From assembly GCA_947179485.1 (NCBI GenBank), contig OX359245.1, positions 44,751,067-44,815,066 of the forward strand: a DNA stretch of 64,000 bases, written 5' to 3'. A program made the translations under genes and the position numbers. Below, in pieces: positions 12,870-24,349 of the stretch. Under the pieces are notes generated by a model that saw only the letters and a list, made by a program, of their open reading frames with translations, ran no database searches and was not told the origin of the DNA. Every line of letters starts with the position of its first letter. The stretch's first letter is position 1. This DNA is from Allacma fusca (lineage: Eukaryota > Arthropoda > Collembola > Symphypleona > Sminthuridae).

Positions 12870-13119
12870 TGCCTTAAGGAGGAATCTTGGAACGACGATT
12901 TTATAAATGTGCTTTTTATGTTTTTGGTTTGAATATTTGTTGTGCGAATTTTTAGTAATTATCTGGACGGGACAGGAATTTTGTTCATATGCCCCGATTT
13001 TCGGGACGGGGACATGGTTTTTGTCACCGTGTCCGGATTGCCAAGACGGGACTGGGGACAAAGATTTTGAAAAAAAATATTGGGACGGGACAGGAATTTT
13101 GTCCCCAATAGAAGCACTA
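12870..13119 (-). mobile_element. Partial GTCCC-arm hAT-like element
   Basis: The segment matches the element at 40173-40986 in the opposite orientation and ends in the same TIR (GAAGCACTA, reading TAGTGCTTC on the other strand). Only the interior and one arm (gacggga variants) remain. The same truncated piece is at 48928-49242, so truncation preceded the segmental duplication. This copy also lacks about 40 bases present in the other. Confidence 0.7.
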
Positions 13120-13246
13120 ATAATAAGACATCAAGCTGTTTCATTTTTATCAACGTAAGAATTAAACCTACGACTACTAATCCTGAAACATATGTACATA
13201 CAAGGTTGCTTTTAGTGCTCGTGATTATGTCAAGTGACCGAATACC

Positions 13247-13312
13247 AGGGTTGGTTTGGTTTAAACCAAATGATTTAAATCATGGTTTAAACCATGGTTT
13301 AAACCAAACACC
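13247..13312. mobile_element. hAT-like terminus with TTTAAACCATGG motif array
   Basis: Starts with CAGGGTTGG, a hAT-type terminus, and continues as repeats of GGTTTAAACCA. The paralogous site in copy 2 (about 49365-49435) has unrelated sequence here. Only one end is seen, so this is either a solo terminus or a deleted copy. Confidence 0.5.
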
Positions 13313-13506
13313 TGAAATTTTAATATTTTCAATCCAAAATGCTTATATTTCGTCGTGCACAAAACTTGTGCATTTACTGTGATATTGTGTAGTTAAACTT
13401 TAGTGAAGTAAATAATACTATTAGCTTTATTAACGATGGACTTTTTATTATTGCATTTGTACTGTACTAATACATTTGTAAGGTTTACGATCTAATGTAT
13501 TCGCAC

Positions 13507-14139
13507 GGAGTTCAGAGCTAATCCCGCCGCGACAATCCCGATGGTATTATTCCCGCGAACAGTATTCCGCTGTCAATTTGACCGACATATATAATCCCGC
13601 TCACGATAATCCCGAAACTAATGAGATAATCCCGCCATACAATGAAACAGAATTTAATGAATATAAATTAATGTTGCTATAAAAACCGTGAAAATACAAC
13701 AGTTTGTCACTCAATATCAAAAGTAATAAACTTATACATTCATAAATTCAAGCAGAAGCAAAATTCGTTGGTTACAATGCTACAACGAGAACGGCAGTCA
13801 TCAAGTCAATGCATGCATGTGTCTTCACTTTTATTATGAACATGGTGTAGCGGAGCAGCTACATACACATGTCACAATTCACAATATAGGTACATATCAA
13901 AACAGCCAGTCTGTCAACAGTACACAGCTTGTTGTCAAGGAGATGGATACTATTAAATAATAGGAGCATACAATTATTGTTTACTGAAGTTAATACAATA
14001 AAATTTGGTTCGGGAATATCGTCAGCGGGGTTATGGTTGGCGGGATTAAATACTATTGAGATCGGGATTAAATCATCGGGGTTGCTTTGGCGGAGTTATC
14101 ACTGGCGGGATTGTCGCGGCGGGATTAGCTCTGGACACG
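13507..14139. mobile_element. Inverted-repeat element, AATCCCG arms, TSD ATTCGCAC
   Basis: 8-bp duplication ATTCGCAC at 13499-13506 and 14140-14147; copy 2 has one site (49506-49513). The ends differ in the first six bases and then share a perfect inverted repeat starting CAGAGCTAATCCCG (28 bases). Arms contain AATCCCG variants on the left and CGGGATT on the right, so here the arms are inverted. No ORF in the interior. Probably hAT-related by TSD length. Confidence 0.88.
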
Positions 14140-16351
14140 ATTCGCACACGCAGTATGATTCTGGACATTTGAAACATTTGTCAAAAGGTTACTAATACCC
14201 ATTCAGTAAGCAGCCGAACTGTTCTTTGTAGCATTTATTCTCACCACCATACAAAGGCTGCAATATACTTCTTGGTATTTTTCGATGTAGAGCAGGAATC
14301 CAAGATTGCTTCCTTGTTCCATAAAGTTGAGAGCGTCCAAAGGCCTTGCTCAATAGAGGCTTGGATAGAAGAACAAAATTTTCTGCTACGGCATTCACTG
14401 GATTAAAACAATAAATTAGGGTAATTACTAATTTCTTTTTAATCCAACCACTCAATTTTTATTCTCAAGAAAAACTCACTGTTTATGTAAAATCCATACG
14501 CAACGTTGTTGTCAAAACGTTTGAACCCTTTCCAAAAGCTCAACATGAGGGTTGCACCTGTTTAAATTGCGTATTATTATAAATATAGATACATAAATAT
14601 AAAATAAATATATATATGCGGGGATTTTTTTATGTGTACGCACAGGACTGGCATCAATCAGTTATTACAGAACGCTGTAATTCCCGTGGACTTATCATTA
14701 CAAATATTCCATTATTATAGATCAGTTGAGCTACACATAATTAATATTTATTCTAGCATTTGCAACAGGAACTTACTTGCAGATGTTTGCACGTGCTTAA
14801 GGCTAAATCCATCAAAATCCAGTATCATGCCAAATTGGTCAGCAGTAGAGCTTCCTTCGGGTTTCCGAAATCCCGAAGTTCCGTGTTCGGAAACGGAACG
14901 GAACAATTTCGGAACATTCTTTTTGATTCCGTCATTGGATCGGGACAAAACCGGAACATGAGCACTTGTACCGATAATATTGGGACCGGGACGGTTCAGA
15001 GCATCGGTACGAAAAATGTCCCATATAATTTATTTCACCGGAAAGCGGAATTGTTCTGTTCCGTTCCGAACCGATCCCGGTACAATTTCTGAAGTGTCGC
15101 GCCATCGTTCAACTAGAATGGAAACTTATTTCTTATCGCTCTGGCTTGTAAGCAGTTTTTTGCCAAAATAACGAAATTGGATGAACTTACAGAGCTGCGC
15201 ACAAGTACAAGTAGACCACGAGTATTTCAAGTTAAGTTCGCGTTCGGGTCGTGGTCAAGTAAATAAAATTAAACCCATGAACGGTTCGTGTCGTGTTCAG
15301 GTATTTCATGGACTTGACCATGATTTCTTACCTGAAGTCAAGTTCGTGGTCAAGAATAATTATTTTATTTGAACCAAGTACTTGGTCAGGTTCAAGTAAA
15401 TATTTAGAAGCACTTGACCACGAACTTGAGTTTTTCGTGTACAAGTTCAAGTAATCATGTTTGCGCAAGTCTCCATGGCTGATGGAGTTTTCAATTCACT
15501 TACGATTCACTATACTAAATAAAACTTAAAGCGGAATTTTAGTGCATCATTTTAAGAGGCCTTAGTTAGCTTGTTCCGTGTGTAAACACAAAGCAATACT
15601 CAACACTCATATGGCTCGGCTCCGTAGAAATTGATTTAAAAATGTTTACCCATTTTTACAATAGTATATGTCAACAAAACCTGAAAGGAGTTCTGTGTTA
15701 CCGAAAATGTCAACTGAGACACCAGACACACCGGCTACTCGAAACCAGAGCGGGTGTGGAAAACCTTCCAAATGGTCAACGATCCTGACTACAATAAATG
15801 GTAAACTAACCCGACGGGGTAAGATGGCCAACAACCAGCCAAAAGTTTTTGCCCAAATACCTGGGTATCGAAAAAAAAATTTGCCAACTACCAAAAGTTT
15901 TTGGTCAACTACCTGGGTATCGAAAAAAAAATTTACCCAACTACCAAAATTTTTGGCCAACTACCTGAGTAGCGTGAAAATTTTTTGCCCAACTACCAAA
16001 AGGTTTTGGCCAACTAACTGGGTACCGAAAAAAATTTTTGCCCAACTACCAAACATTCTTGGCCAACTACCTGAGTAGCGTGAACATTTTTTGCCCAACT
16101 ACCAAACGTTTTTGGCCAACTATCTGGGTAGCGAAAAAATGTATTGCGCAACTACCAAACATTTTTGGCAAACTACCTTAGCAGTATAAAAACACTGGAC
16201 CAACTCCGAAAATTTTTGGCTAACTACCTGTGTATCCAAAAAGGGTTTGCCCAACTGTCAAACATTTTTGATCAAATGACAAAAATGTCTGACCAACTAC
16301 CTGTACAGCATAAAATCATTTGCCCAACTCCGAACATTTTGGCCAACTACC

Positions 16352-18400
16352 CCCAATGAACACAGATCGTTAATGCAACGTCTCGGAGTCGTTATGTGGA
16401 AACGTTCTGTGGTTTGTGTAACGTTACACACCGACGTCGCAATGCCGTCAAAATGTCCGCCATTTGGTCACCTGGTGACGTTTCAAAGTAACGCGTAATG
16501 TCGTCACGGCGACGAATATTTTTACGCTCTAGCAACGTCGGTAACTGACGGCCAAGCAACGTTAGTATTAATTATTTCAATTCTATTCTTATTTTGATTA
16601 TATTTTATAATTGATTAATAATTAAATACGATGGCAACAAATTCAAACAAATGAAGGTAGTTAAGTAGCATGAATTTATTTCTCTTCTCCGATACATTGG
16701 ACGTCACGGATCTAAATTCTGAAATACTATTGAGTCTTCTAAAGATAATTTTAACAAAGGAGTTTAAGAAGGATTGCATAACTATATAGTCAATACAATG
16801 AATAATTTGCCATTATTACAATTTTACAAATGCTGACAAGAATTTTACTCGTTGAGCATTTCGTCAGCCGTGTCCACGCTGGAGTTCTTGGACCTTTTAA
16901 TACGGGCGGAAGCGTTCTTTAGCCAAACCTTAACAGGGTCTTCAATTTCAGACAGTCCTACTAGTGAGTGATCTGCAAATCAATATTATACCAACAATTA
17001 TTAATAGCCTAAAAATTCAAACACTTCAATTATTATATTATATACACACGTTGCAAATAACTGTAATTACCATGAATTTGAGCAACCAAGCGAGTATTTT
17101 GAAATGTTAATTTCCGAGTTTCACCTCCCTTCGTTCCCGCCCAATTATATTCAACTGCAACGGTATTAGTCATCAGGTCTCCCAAAAGATTCTCCGTTCC
17201 TTCTTTAACGTTTCTACCACCCACGCGTGATATAAGAACACCCTGGAAAATTGAAAATAAATAGAAATATATTCCTAATAAAAGACTTATTTACAAGAAA
17301 ATTTCATTTGCATTAATGATAAAAATCCGCCAAAATTTTGATAAATATTCATGATATTTTATAACTACAGTACTTCAGTAAAGTTTAAACATTAGAATGA
17401 AGACTTTTAAAAGTTAAAAATAAAACCTGAATAAAGATACAGCAAACTCTCGCTACAATGGACCCGCAAACATTTTTATCTTGATAGCGTTATCCCTTAT
17501 AAGCAACACCTAAATTTCGTAAATATGTATCGGGACTTCATATCTCTATCCATAATATCCAAAATCCCCCTCCATTTATTTTCAGTAATTAATACCACTA
17601 AAACTATTAACTATTGTGGTAGAACTTACTATACAAACATTATTTACAAGCGCACAGTGTAACAATCTCGGTTACAGCCAGATTTGCAATTCTGATTTTA
17701 TTTCGTCACCAATATCACCTGGATTGCTACAGTGGTTTGGAAGTTCAAACTGAATCCCATCCAAATCAGGTTAACTAATGGGATTCGCTGTCAATGGTTG
17801 TACCGAATCTTCGCTGATGAGTTCAGGTTCAGTAGAAATTGTTGGATTAGGTTTTGAAACTTTAATATGCTCTTCACTAAGATTCTTCCGAGCTGATCAC
17901 TTGAGCTTTTACCGGTATGTAACAGTTTGACATCGAATTCTTCAAATCGTCTGGGACTATGTCTTAGCGCTTCAAGTCTCTTTCAACGGTTAATTTTATT
18001 TGCCGTCGTAATTGTCTTTTGATACATATTGAAAATACTTTACTTGCTATTTTGATCACTACCTACTTTAGCTATATTTACACCAAATAATTCAATTTCA
18101 CAAAAGTAATTAATTTGGTGTATGTGAAAGATGACTTACCGTGTAACACTTCCTCTGGAGCAGTCGAATGTTACTGTAGCAACCTAGTGGAGACACTTGG
18201 TAATAATTACGGCAAGTCTTACAGGATGTTGCCTCATGGAGACGTTAGACACACGTTAAATCTCAACGTATTCAAAACGTTCGTTACTGACGTTGAAAGG
18301 ACGTCATTGTGTCGATTTACAAAATCGTAAAGATTTGGTTACGTTTCGTAACGTCTGTGACCAATCCCCGACGTTTCTGCGACGAACTGTGTTCATTGGG
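16352..18400. mobile_element. DNA transposon, AACGT-rich arms, DUF4806 relic, nested level 4
   Basis: Inverted termini CCCAATGAACACAG(A/T)TCGT begin at 16352 and end at 18400. Arms (16375-16565 and 18235-18390) are rich in TAACGTC/AACGTT. No clear target duplication is visible, unlike its neighbours, so I cannot place the superfamily. A minus-strand relic of a DUF4806 protein lies at 16845-17243. A TACAGCAAACTCTCGC stretch near 17440 may be an end of a further pogo-like insertion. Confidence 0.75.
16845..17243 (-). pseudogene. DUF4806-domain protein remnant in transposon
   Basis: Two exons on the minus strand: about 17243-17071 (after TTCCAG) and 16972-16845 (after TTTGCAG, ending TAA). They join in frame. 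Recognisable is the DUF4806 core with GGRNVKEGTENLL, LMTN and EYNWAGTKG, followed by SLVGLSEIEDPVKVWLK. DUF4806 proteins are frequent passengers or components of arthropod DNA transposons; the molecular role is not established. The N-terminal part is missing or unrecognised (some diverged frame may persist near 17690-17960). Confidence 0.7.
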
Positions 18401-18608
18401 CGGTGTATCGGAAAAAACGTTTGCCCAAAAGTTAAAAAATGTTGGCCAACTGACAAAAAAAAATCGCCAGCTACCTGTGTAGCCGGAAAATGTTTTGCCC
18501 AACTGACAAAAATTTTTGGTAAACTAGCAAAAGTTTTTGGCCAACAACCTGGGTAGCGAAAAATGTTTTGTCCAACTACCAAAAATTTTTGGCCATCTAC
18601 CTGGGTAA

Positions 18609-19541
18609 CAGAGGTGTGGAAAATACATGAAATTTATTATTGAAATACGAAATACAAATACAATTTTAGAAACCTTAAAGTACAAATATAAAATAAAATA
18701 CTAGGAGTAACTTGGTCAAGATACAAAATAAAATACAAATATCTGAAAGAGTTTTTGAAAAATACAAAATAAAATACTTTACTTCCTACAAAAACCTAGA
18801 ATACTAAATGAAAATACCGTATTTGAAATACAAAATACATATTGAAAACATTCTCAAAATGGGTAAATACATATGGATCATTCCCGGATCTTTAAATAAG
18901 TCAGAGTATAGTCTCTTGGATAATAACTAATAAGCTTAAATTATTTCGCAAACTTAAGGTACGATGCACAAGAGTAGAGTTTAGTCTTGCATTTGTGCAC
19001 ATCAAAGTCATAGCAATACCTGGGTAATTTATGACGGTCGCGTCACTGATTTAACTAAATTGAAAACCCTCACATTGAATTGTATTTAATATCCAATTAG
19101 AATATCCAACACACATTAAAATATAATACACGTTGAATATCTAATAAGCAATTACTACAAACTACAAACCAGTCAAAACATTTAGAGAATTTGTGACTAA
19201 ATGTTTCAAATTGATATTTTATCTTTGAAAATGTTTATTCGGGCATGTGTGTTACAACCGACCTGGACACAGTGGCCAGAGCTATGTATTTTGAAATTGT
19301 AATTTGTATTTGAAATACGGGGTGGGCAAAGTAACAAGATAAATTAATAGAAAATAACATGACGTTCATATATTTTCAAAATACGAAATAAAAAATACAA
19401 TAGAGATTATGGTCCTGACAAAATACCAAATACAAAATATCTCAAAAATGTACGGTGAAAAAAATACCAAATTATACAAAATACGAAATGTATTTCAAAT
19501 ATTATTTCAAATACAATATTTCAAAATATTCCACACCTCTG
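18609..19541. mobile_element. hAT-like element, AAATACAAAATAC arms, nested level 4
   Basis: TIR CAGAGGTGTGGAAAATA / reverse strand CAGAGGTGTGGAATATT, with 8-bp duplication CTGGGTAA at 18601-18608 and 19542-19549. It sits in the right arm of the level 3 element. Arms consist of GAAATACAAAATACAAATA variants running in the same direction on both sides. No ORF. Confidence 0.9.
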
Positions 19542-21402
19542 CTGGGTAACTAAAAATATTTGGTCAACTACCTGGGTAACAAAAATATTTTTACCTAACT
19601 ACCAAAAATTTTTGGCCAACTACCTGGATAGCGAAAAAAAGCTTTTGTCAAATAACCCGCCATTGTTTTTCAAAATGGTCAACTATCCCGCCGTTTAATG
19701 TTGCCCAACTACTTTGGCCGCTTTTGTCAACGATCCCGGATCGCAGGATCGGGAACTTTTTCCACACCCGAACCAGAGTAGATCTCCATTGTACCAACAT
19801 TCTACATTCAGTGAGAAGGACCAAAAATACAATTTTTGCTTTTAGAGGCGGTTGCTCGTATGATGCTGGGTGAAACCTAGTGTGTTAGAAACGAAGTAGA
19901 AGTATGTTCACGTACACACTTCACAAATATAAATTTTTCTCCAATAAAATTTAAGTATTTTGGTGTCGTACAAATCAGATTTCTTGTACTTGAAAGTTCA
20001 AGTTCATGGTCAAGTTCGGGTCATGGTCATGTCAAGTTAACGTTGGACCCGAAACGCGCGTATAAAATCATGGTCAAGTAATCTGAGAATTACTTGAAAA
20101 CCCGAACTTGTTCCATTCAAGTATTACTTGAACTGAAAGTGTCAAGTTCGGGTTATCTTGAAATACGTACTTGAGAAGTCGGGGTCAAGTCAAGTTCGTG
20201 GTCGGATCTTTATAAATACTTGACCCGAGCGCAGCACTAGATGAACACAGTTAGATTTAATTTACGCAAATGCTTAATTATATGTAATGCGAGTATCGTT
20301 TTCCATGAAAATCAACAGAATAACTAATTTTGTTTAATAAACATGGGCAAAGGCGATTTTTCTTGAAATGAAAATTCTGAAATCGAAACTATTAGCAGCA
20401 ATAAAGCAAGCTTGCAGGAAATTAACACTGTTAGGCCATTGAAGTCCACGCGCTACAAATATTAATTGCTAAAAAATAATTAATAATAATTTTATAATAC
20501 TGCACAGTAGTTCTTTTTATGTGGCCTAATTATTATTAATTTAAATAATAGCATTCCCTAGCATCCAATCTATTAAAAGTATATCATGTATATTAAGTTG
20601 CCAGTAATTTGTACACGCATTTCACGTATATGTTGTAAACAATTCCGGGATATTTCGGAACGGAACGGGTTCGGAACGGAAAAACTAGTATAATACGGAA
20701 CGGAACACAACCTGTAACGGAAAAAATACTTTACTCCTTTGTTCCGAACGGTGTCAGTTCAAATGTTCCGATATCCCGACAGCCGGAACGGAACCGGGAA
20801 CAATATTATTTGTAGGTTTCGGAACGGAACGGAATTTCGTACGGAACAAAAATGTTGAACACATTGGAAGCTCTAGTCAGCAGTGGTTACTTCACCCTCT
20901 GGAGATGTATGGTTGAGCTGACTCATACTATCTAGGCATCCAAAAAATTCTATTTTGAACTGTTTCATTTTCTCCGTGTACCTTTCCGGGTTCTGTGCTA
21001 CAAACAAATGGTCCCAGTGTCCGCATTCAATCACCACGACTGCCAAAAAAATCAACTTCATCGGTTACTGTTTTGTTTCATAATTGCGAAAAACAGTTGA
21101 CAAGAAAGTTTTTAATGGATTGATTACCTGGCAAATTATCGTAATCAAAACCAGCAACATAATACGGGTATAATTGTCGGAGCTCTAACGGGTCATTGGT
21201 CGATGTAACATTAAAATCCTGCACATTTTGTAGTAGATATTGAAATATGCTCTTTTCATTTTTTTTAGTATTTTTGTGATGCCTTAATTGAACTACAACT
21301 AGCCTATGGATTGCTTTGAATTACCGAGGAACAGTTGTTTGCTGAGGAAAAAACATGGCCAAATATGCAGATCACAATAATACAAACTGATAACTTGACC
21401 AT

Positions 21403-22761
21403 TCTATCTTCGAGATAGTTTCTAAATTTTTGAACCTGAAATGGAAAATTTTTAGGATAGTTCTGGAGTTTAGTGAATTTAAATGGTTATTTTGCCCCGT
21501 TGTATTTCTACGTTAACTTCGTTACTACAATAGGTAGACTGATCTTACAAGTAGGTATTTATAAAATATTTTAGCCTGAATAACAAGGTCTTATTTCCAG
21601 CAAGGTTTAAATCAGAAGTGGCTTCTGGCAAAGGAGGAAGCGTGTTTTGCACTAACATTCGGTCATCACAATCACATTGAAACATATACAGTATCCGTTT
21701 ATCTACTTTTATTGCTTACTTTGTCTCTTGATTGCAAAAAGAAGTTTCGTGTAGATACTCATTATGACGCCATGCACTTATTTTAACAAATGCTTTGGTC
21801 ACTATTCCACATGGTGCATCAACACTGGAATTGTTGAGAATTCACTGCAAGATAATTATCTAGCTCTAGTATTACTTTTTATTTCCAGGTATAAGTCTAC
21901 GGCAAATTACATATACATATGTATGTATCTACAGCTTCCGTCCTACTGCATATGTGAAGAGACTAGCAACTTTTTTAATGCTTGGGGAATTATTTAGGGT
22001 TCTTTGCTGTGCATTAGGGAGTAATTAAAAAATAAACCTGTAAGCTGGTCAATTAGTTCCCTTTCTTCCTTATATTTATGGCTCTCATTCAATTAAGGAA
22101 ACATGCTCCAATCTAATCAAGTTCTGATAGAAGTTGAAAGTACTTTCGTTATAGTAGTATATACATTATTTGCAGGGGTTATAATGTACATTCAACTTGA
22201 ACTTAATTACAGCTTTTCAGCTTTTGACGTATGCATCCTAAAGAGTTCACAGAATTCTGGATCAAAAAATCAAGGCTGAAATTTGAGGCAAGAATATTTG
22301 GAGGAAAAATTTAATTTTCTCATACATCAGTGCATATTTGATATCTATAAATACTTGGCATACTTACACAAGCCAGGGCATCGTACTTTTTTAATGAATG
22401 TTTACAAGTTTTATATATTTTTATTAGATTCTATATATTTGTCTTACGTGGTTAATTTTATTAAACATCCTAGATTATACGCAAGATTTCGACATCTAAC
22501 AGACTGTCATTATCAGGCATTGACAAGCAAGTGATAGATATAATTTGCACAATTGAAAAAAAAATGGTTTTTTAAGAATCAATTTTCGAGGAATGAAAGT
22601 TTTTTAAATGTGTTTTAATTCTCTGAATTAAAGGTTCCCATGAAACGTCCAATAAAAAACTATCATTGGTGTTCATCAAGTTTTTCTCGGATTGTTGTTA
22701 TTCAACCCTACTCGATTTTTCTCAATAATTGATTTGGTTCTTTTATAACTGATTTGGTGTT
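21403..22761. other. AT-rich intergenic sequence, no gene seen
   Basis: To about 21925 it matches the region upstream of CRAL-TRIO copy 2 (50727-51225). From there to 22761 it is unique in the window. A 252-base open frame at 22283-22534 has no ATG start and no recognisable domain, so I do not call it. Confidence 0.5.
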
Positions 22762-22769
22762 ATACCAAT

Positions 22770-23419
22770 TATAGCTCCTTATTGAGTGATTACCTTGCGG
22801 AACCGTACTCGAACTCGTACTCGAAATCGAAGCATCGAGTATGGACTCCAATCCAAGGTACTCGTACTCGCCACATGTACGAGTACTCAGGAAAATACTT
22901 GAAATAAGCGACCGAGTTCCAGTTCAGAACCCGAACTTGTTTCATACTCGCGAGTACGGAACTGTAAATACCGAAATCCCGTACTCGTACTCGTGCCGTG
23001 ACTCGAGTCTTCATACTCGAGTATTTAATAATAACAAGACCACAATTGAACAGTGATTTTTTTTAGATTTTAGAAACCTGAGAGAGTCGTGTCTGGTGGA
23101 TACAACGATTTTTTGTGATAATTTCATATTAGCGCCTTCGTCTCTTTACTGGAAATTCAAAAGTTTGCAACACTTGTGTGCACGTGTACGCGTACTCGTA
23201 TATTGAGCATGTGGTACTCGAACTCGAACTCGATAACCCTTATGAGTATTTTTATTGGACTCGTACTCGTTTGATACTCGTAAGTATGTGAAAAATCGTT
23301 ACCCGTACTCGAAACCCATTTCAAGTATCGAGTATTCACAAAAATTTGACCGTACTCGACTCGAACTCGTACTCGTACTCGATACTCACCGGTATACTCG
23401 AACTCGATAAGGAGCTATA
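22770..23419. mobile_element. hAT-like element, ACTCGTACTCG arms, TSD ATACCAAT
   Basis: TIR TATAGCTCCTTAT and 8-bp duplication ATACCAAT at 22762-22769 and 23420-23427. Arms (22795-23030 and 23180-23410) are repeats of TACTCG/GAACTCG in one direction. No ORF. It abuts the truncated end of the Polinton. Confidence 0.9.
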
Positions 23420-23521
23420 ATACCAATACCAATCGATGGAGTGTCTTCTGTTGTTCAAAAAGTGCCGAGCACTTACTAAATTAATTGTCAAACCAAATCC
23501 AGAGTTACCCTGTAATATGCA

Positions 23522-24346
23522 CTATATTACAGTAGGATATTTAAAAGTTCTCCCAAGTGAAAGTTGGTGTCTGTGGGCATCAACGATAGGTTTTGAAATG
23601 ACCTTCTTAGAGGCAAAGAACGTAGCATTTGTTATTTGATAGGAATAAGGACAGCCGTTGAAACCAGTCTTGGTATCATAGGCTGCGGTTAGGCAAAGCT
23701 CGGGCAAATTCCTGCGCAATAAAATCCGGATTTCTGTTCCTGCCGGAAGAAATCTTGGTTGGTTGAATATGTTGGCAACAAGTTGCCCTATCATTGTGAA
23801 TGGTTGCGACTTTTTTGTTTTCTCGTATCTCTTGGCAAATCCTGGGTCTGAAGCAGAGTATGCCTCGGGCTTTTCGTCCGGGTAATAAAATTCATTCAGA
23901 AGTTTACCCTGTTTGTCATTTGGGCTAGAAGCAAGTAATCGTTGCAAATATGCGATTTGGGAATAATAGTTTCCCGAGTCGGAGACCAGTTGGCCATTCA
24001 AATAAATTTCCAGATTAGAAAACATTGTCTGGAAAAAAAGATTTGACGGGGCGACGATATCATTATCGTCACATAGTGTTCCGTCCTGTTTAACAATTCG
24101 GCATGTTAATGCTAGGAATGAGTCAGATGGGTCGTAGTACCCTGAGGTATCGAGTTGTATAGAAAATTCTAGAGGGTTGTAATTTTCCTTTATAGAAACA
24201 AGGGGATACGCTTGAGTGTAATCTGAACTCAGTTGTGTAGTTAGATCAGTAGGAGGCAAATCAAATAGCTGCACCTCACTTCGTGCACTCTGCTGGGATC
24301 CTTCGTATACCGTGGGTTTTTCCTCAAAGACAGAGTTTACATCCAT
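23522..24346 (-). pseudogene. Major capsid protein, double jelly-roll type, C-terminally truncated
   Basis: The 274-residue frame starts 3 bases after the stop of the preceding basic protein. It resembles the Polinton capsid family related to C. elegans F54H12.2: an N-terminal segment with LFDLPPTD, a first jelly roll with PLEFSI and LEIYLNGQLVS, and the YYSQIAYLQRLL helix. The family is normally about twice this long, so the second jelly roll is mostly missing. The stop follows KYPTVI, a point where homologues continue; the downstream bases may hold a few further residues in other frames before the hAT insertion at 23419. It could not form a normal capsomer. Confidence 0.85.
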
Positions 24347-24349
24347 ATT

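Larger units (their letters stand above)
15751..19770. mobile_element. hAT-like element, GGCCAACTACC arms, nested level 3
   Basis: TIR CGGGTGTGGAAAA with TTCC two or one bases on, and 8-bp duplication AACCAGAG at 15743-15750 and 19771-19778. Left arm 15815-16350 is about a dozen irregular units of TTTTTGGCCAACTACCTGGG plus GTAGCGAAAA; the right arm (18401-18600 and 19550-19740) has the same units in the same direction. Two further elements sit inside it. The regular spacing mimics a CRISPR array but units diverge and lack unique spacers. Confidence 0.85.
15188..20239. mobile_element. hAT-like element, CAAGTTC arms, nested level 2
   Basis: Ends read CAGAGCTGCGCAC (left, after TA) and TAGTGCTGCGCTC (right, reverse strand). 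Flanks GATGAACT (15180-15187) and GATGAACA (20240-20247) form an 8-bp duplication with one mismatch. Arms at 15205-15455 and 19985-20235 repeat CAAGTTC/GGTCAAGTTCATGGTC, the same motif as in the element at 9368-10605 although the termini differ. Interior 15460-15740 and 19780-19980 has no ORF I recognise. Confidence 0.85.
14846..20875. mobile_element. hAT-like element, GGAACGG arms, TSD GTCAGCAG (outermost of nest)
   Basis: TIR TAGAGCTTCC at both ends and 8-bp duplication GTCAGCAG; copy 2 shows the empty site near 50196-50203. Left arm about 14870-15090 and right arm about 20640-20870 are made of GGAACGGAAC and GTTCCG variants. Own sequence is about 970 bp; the rest is the inserted element at 15188-20239. 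No transposase recognised. Confidence 0.9.
14192..21402 (-). pseudogene. Secreted CRAL-TRIO domain protein, copy 1, split by transposon nest
   Basis: Five coding exons as in copy 2: 21325-21402 (signal peptide), 21128-21218, 20884-21039 continued at 14777-14845, 14480-14557 and 14192-14397. Exon 3 is cut by 6,030 bp of nested transposons with GTCAGCAG duplicated at 14838-14845 and 20876-20883. Its two pieces add to 225 bases, the length of exon 3 in copy 2 (50137-50361). Splice sites are conserved and I found no second break, so the nest alone appears to have killed the gene. Function when intact: binding of a small lipophilic ligand, by family knowledge. Confidence 0.9.
797..21925 (+). repeat. 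Segmental duplication, copy 1
   Basis: This block is collinear with 35842-51225 at high identity outside insertions. Both contain, in order, a receptor-like gene (+), a CPF cuticle gene (-), shared flanks, a CRAL-TRIO gene (-) and about 500 bases beyond it. The left border is near the shared phrase tatcaatac (about 797 and 35842). The right border is where the copies stop matching after the phrase aggtataagt (about 21900 and 51210). Copy 1 carries the disruptive insertions; copy 2 keeps the genes open. Confidence 0.85.

Noticed and set aside
15815-16350. Regularly spaced repeats resembling a CRISPR array
   Set aside because: Units diverge, spacers are not unique, the same units occur on the other arm of a transposon with a target duplication, and the genome is eukaryotic.
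22283-22534. 83-codon frame with hydrophobic stretches
   Set aside because: No ATG start, no splice context, no family resemblance and no paralogue in the window.
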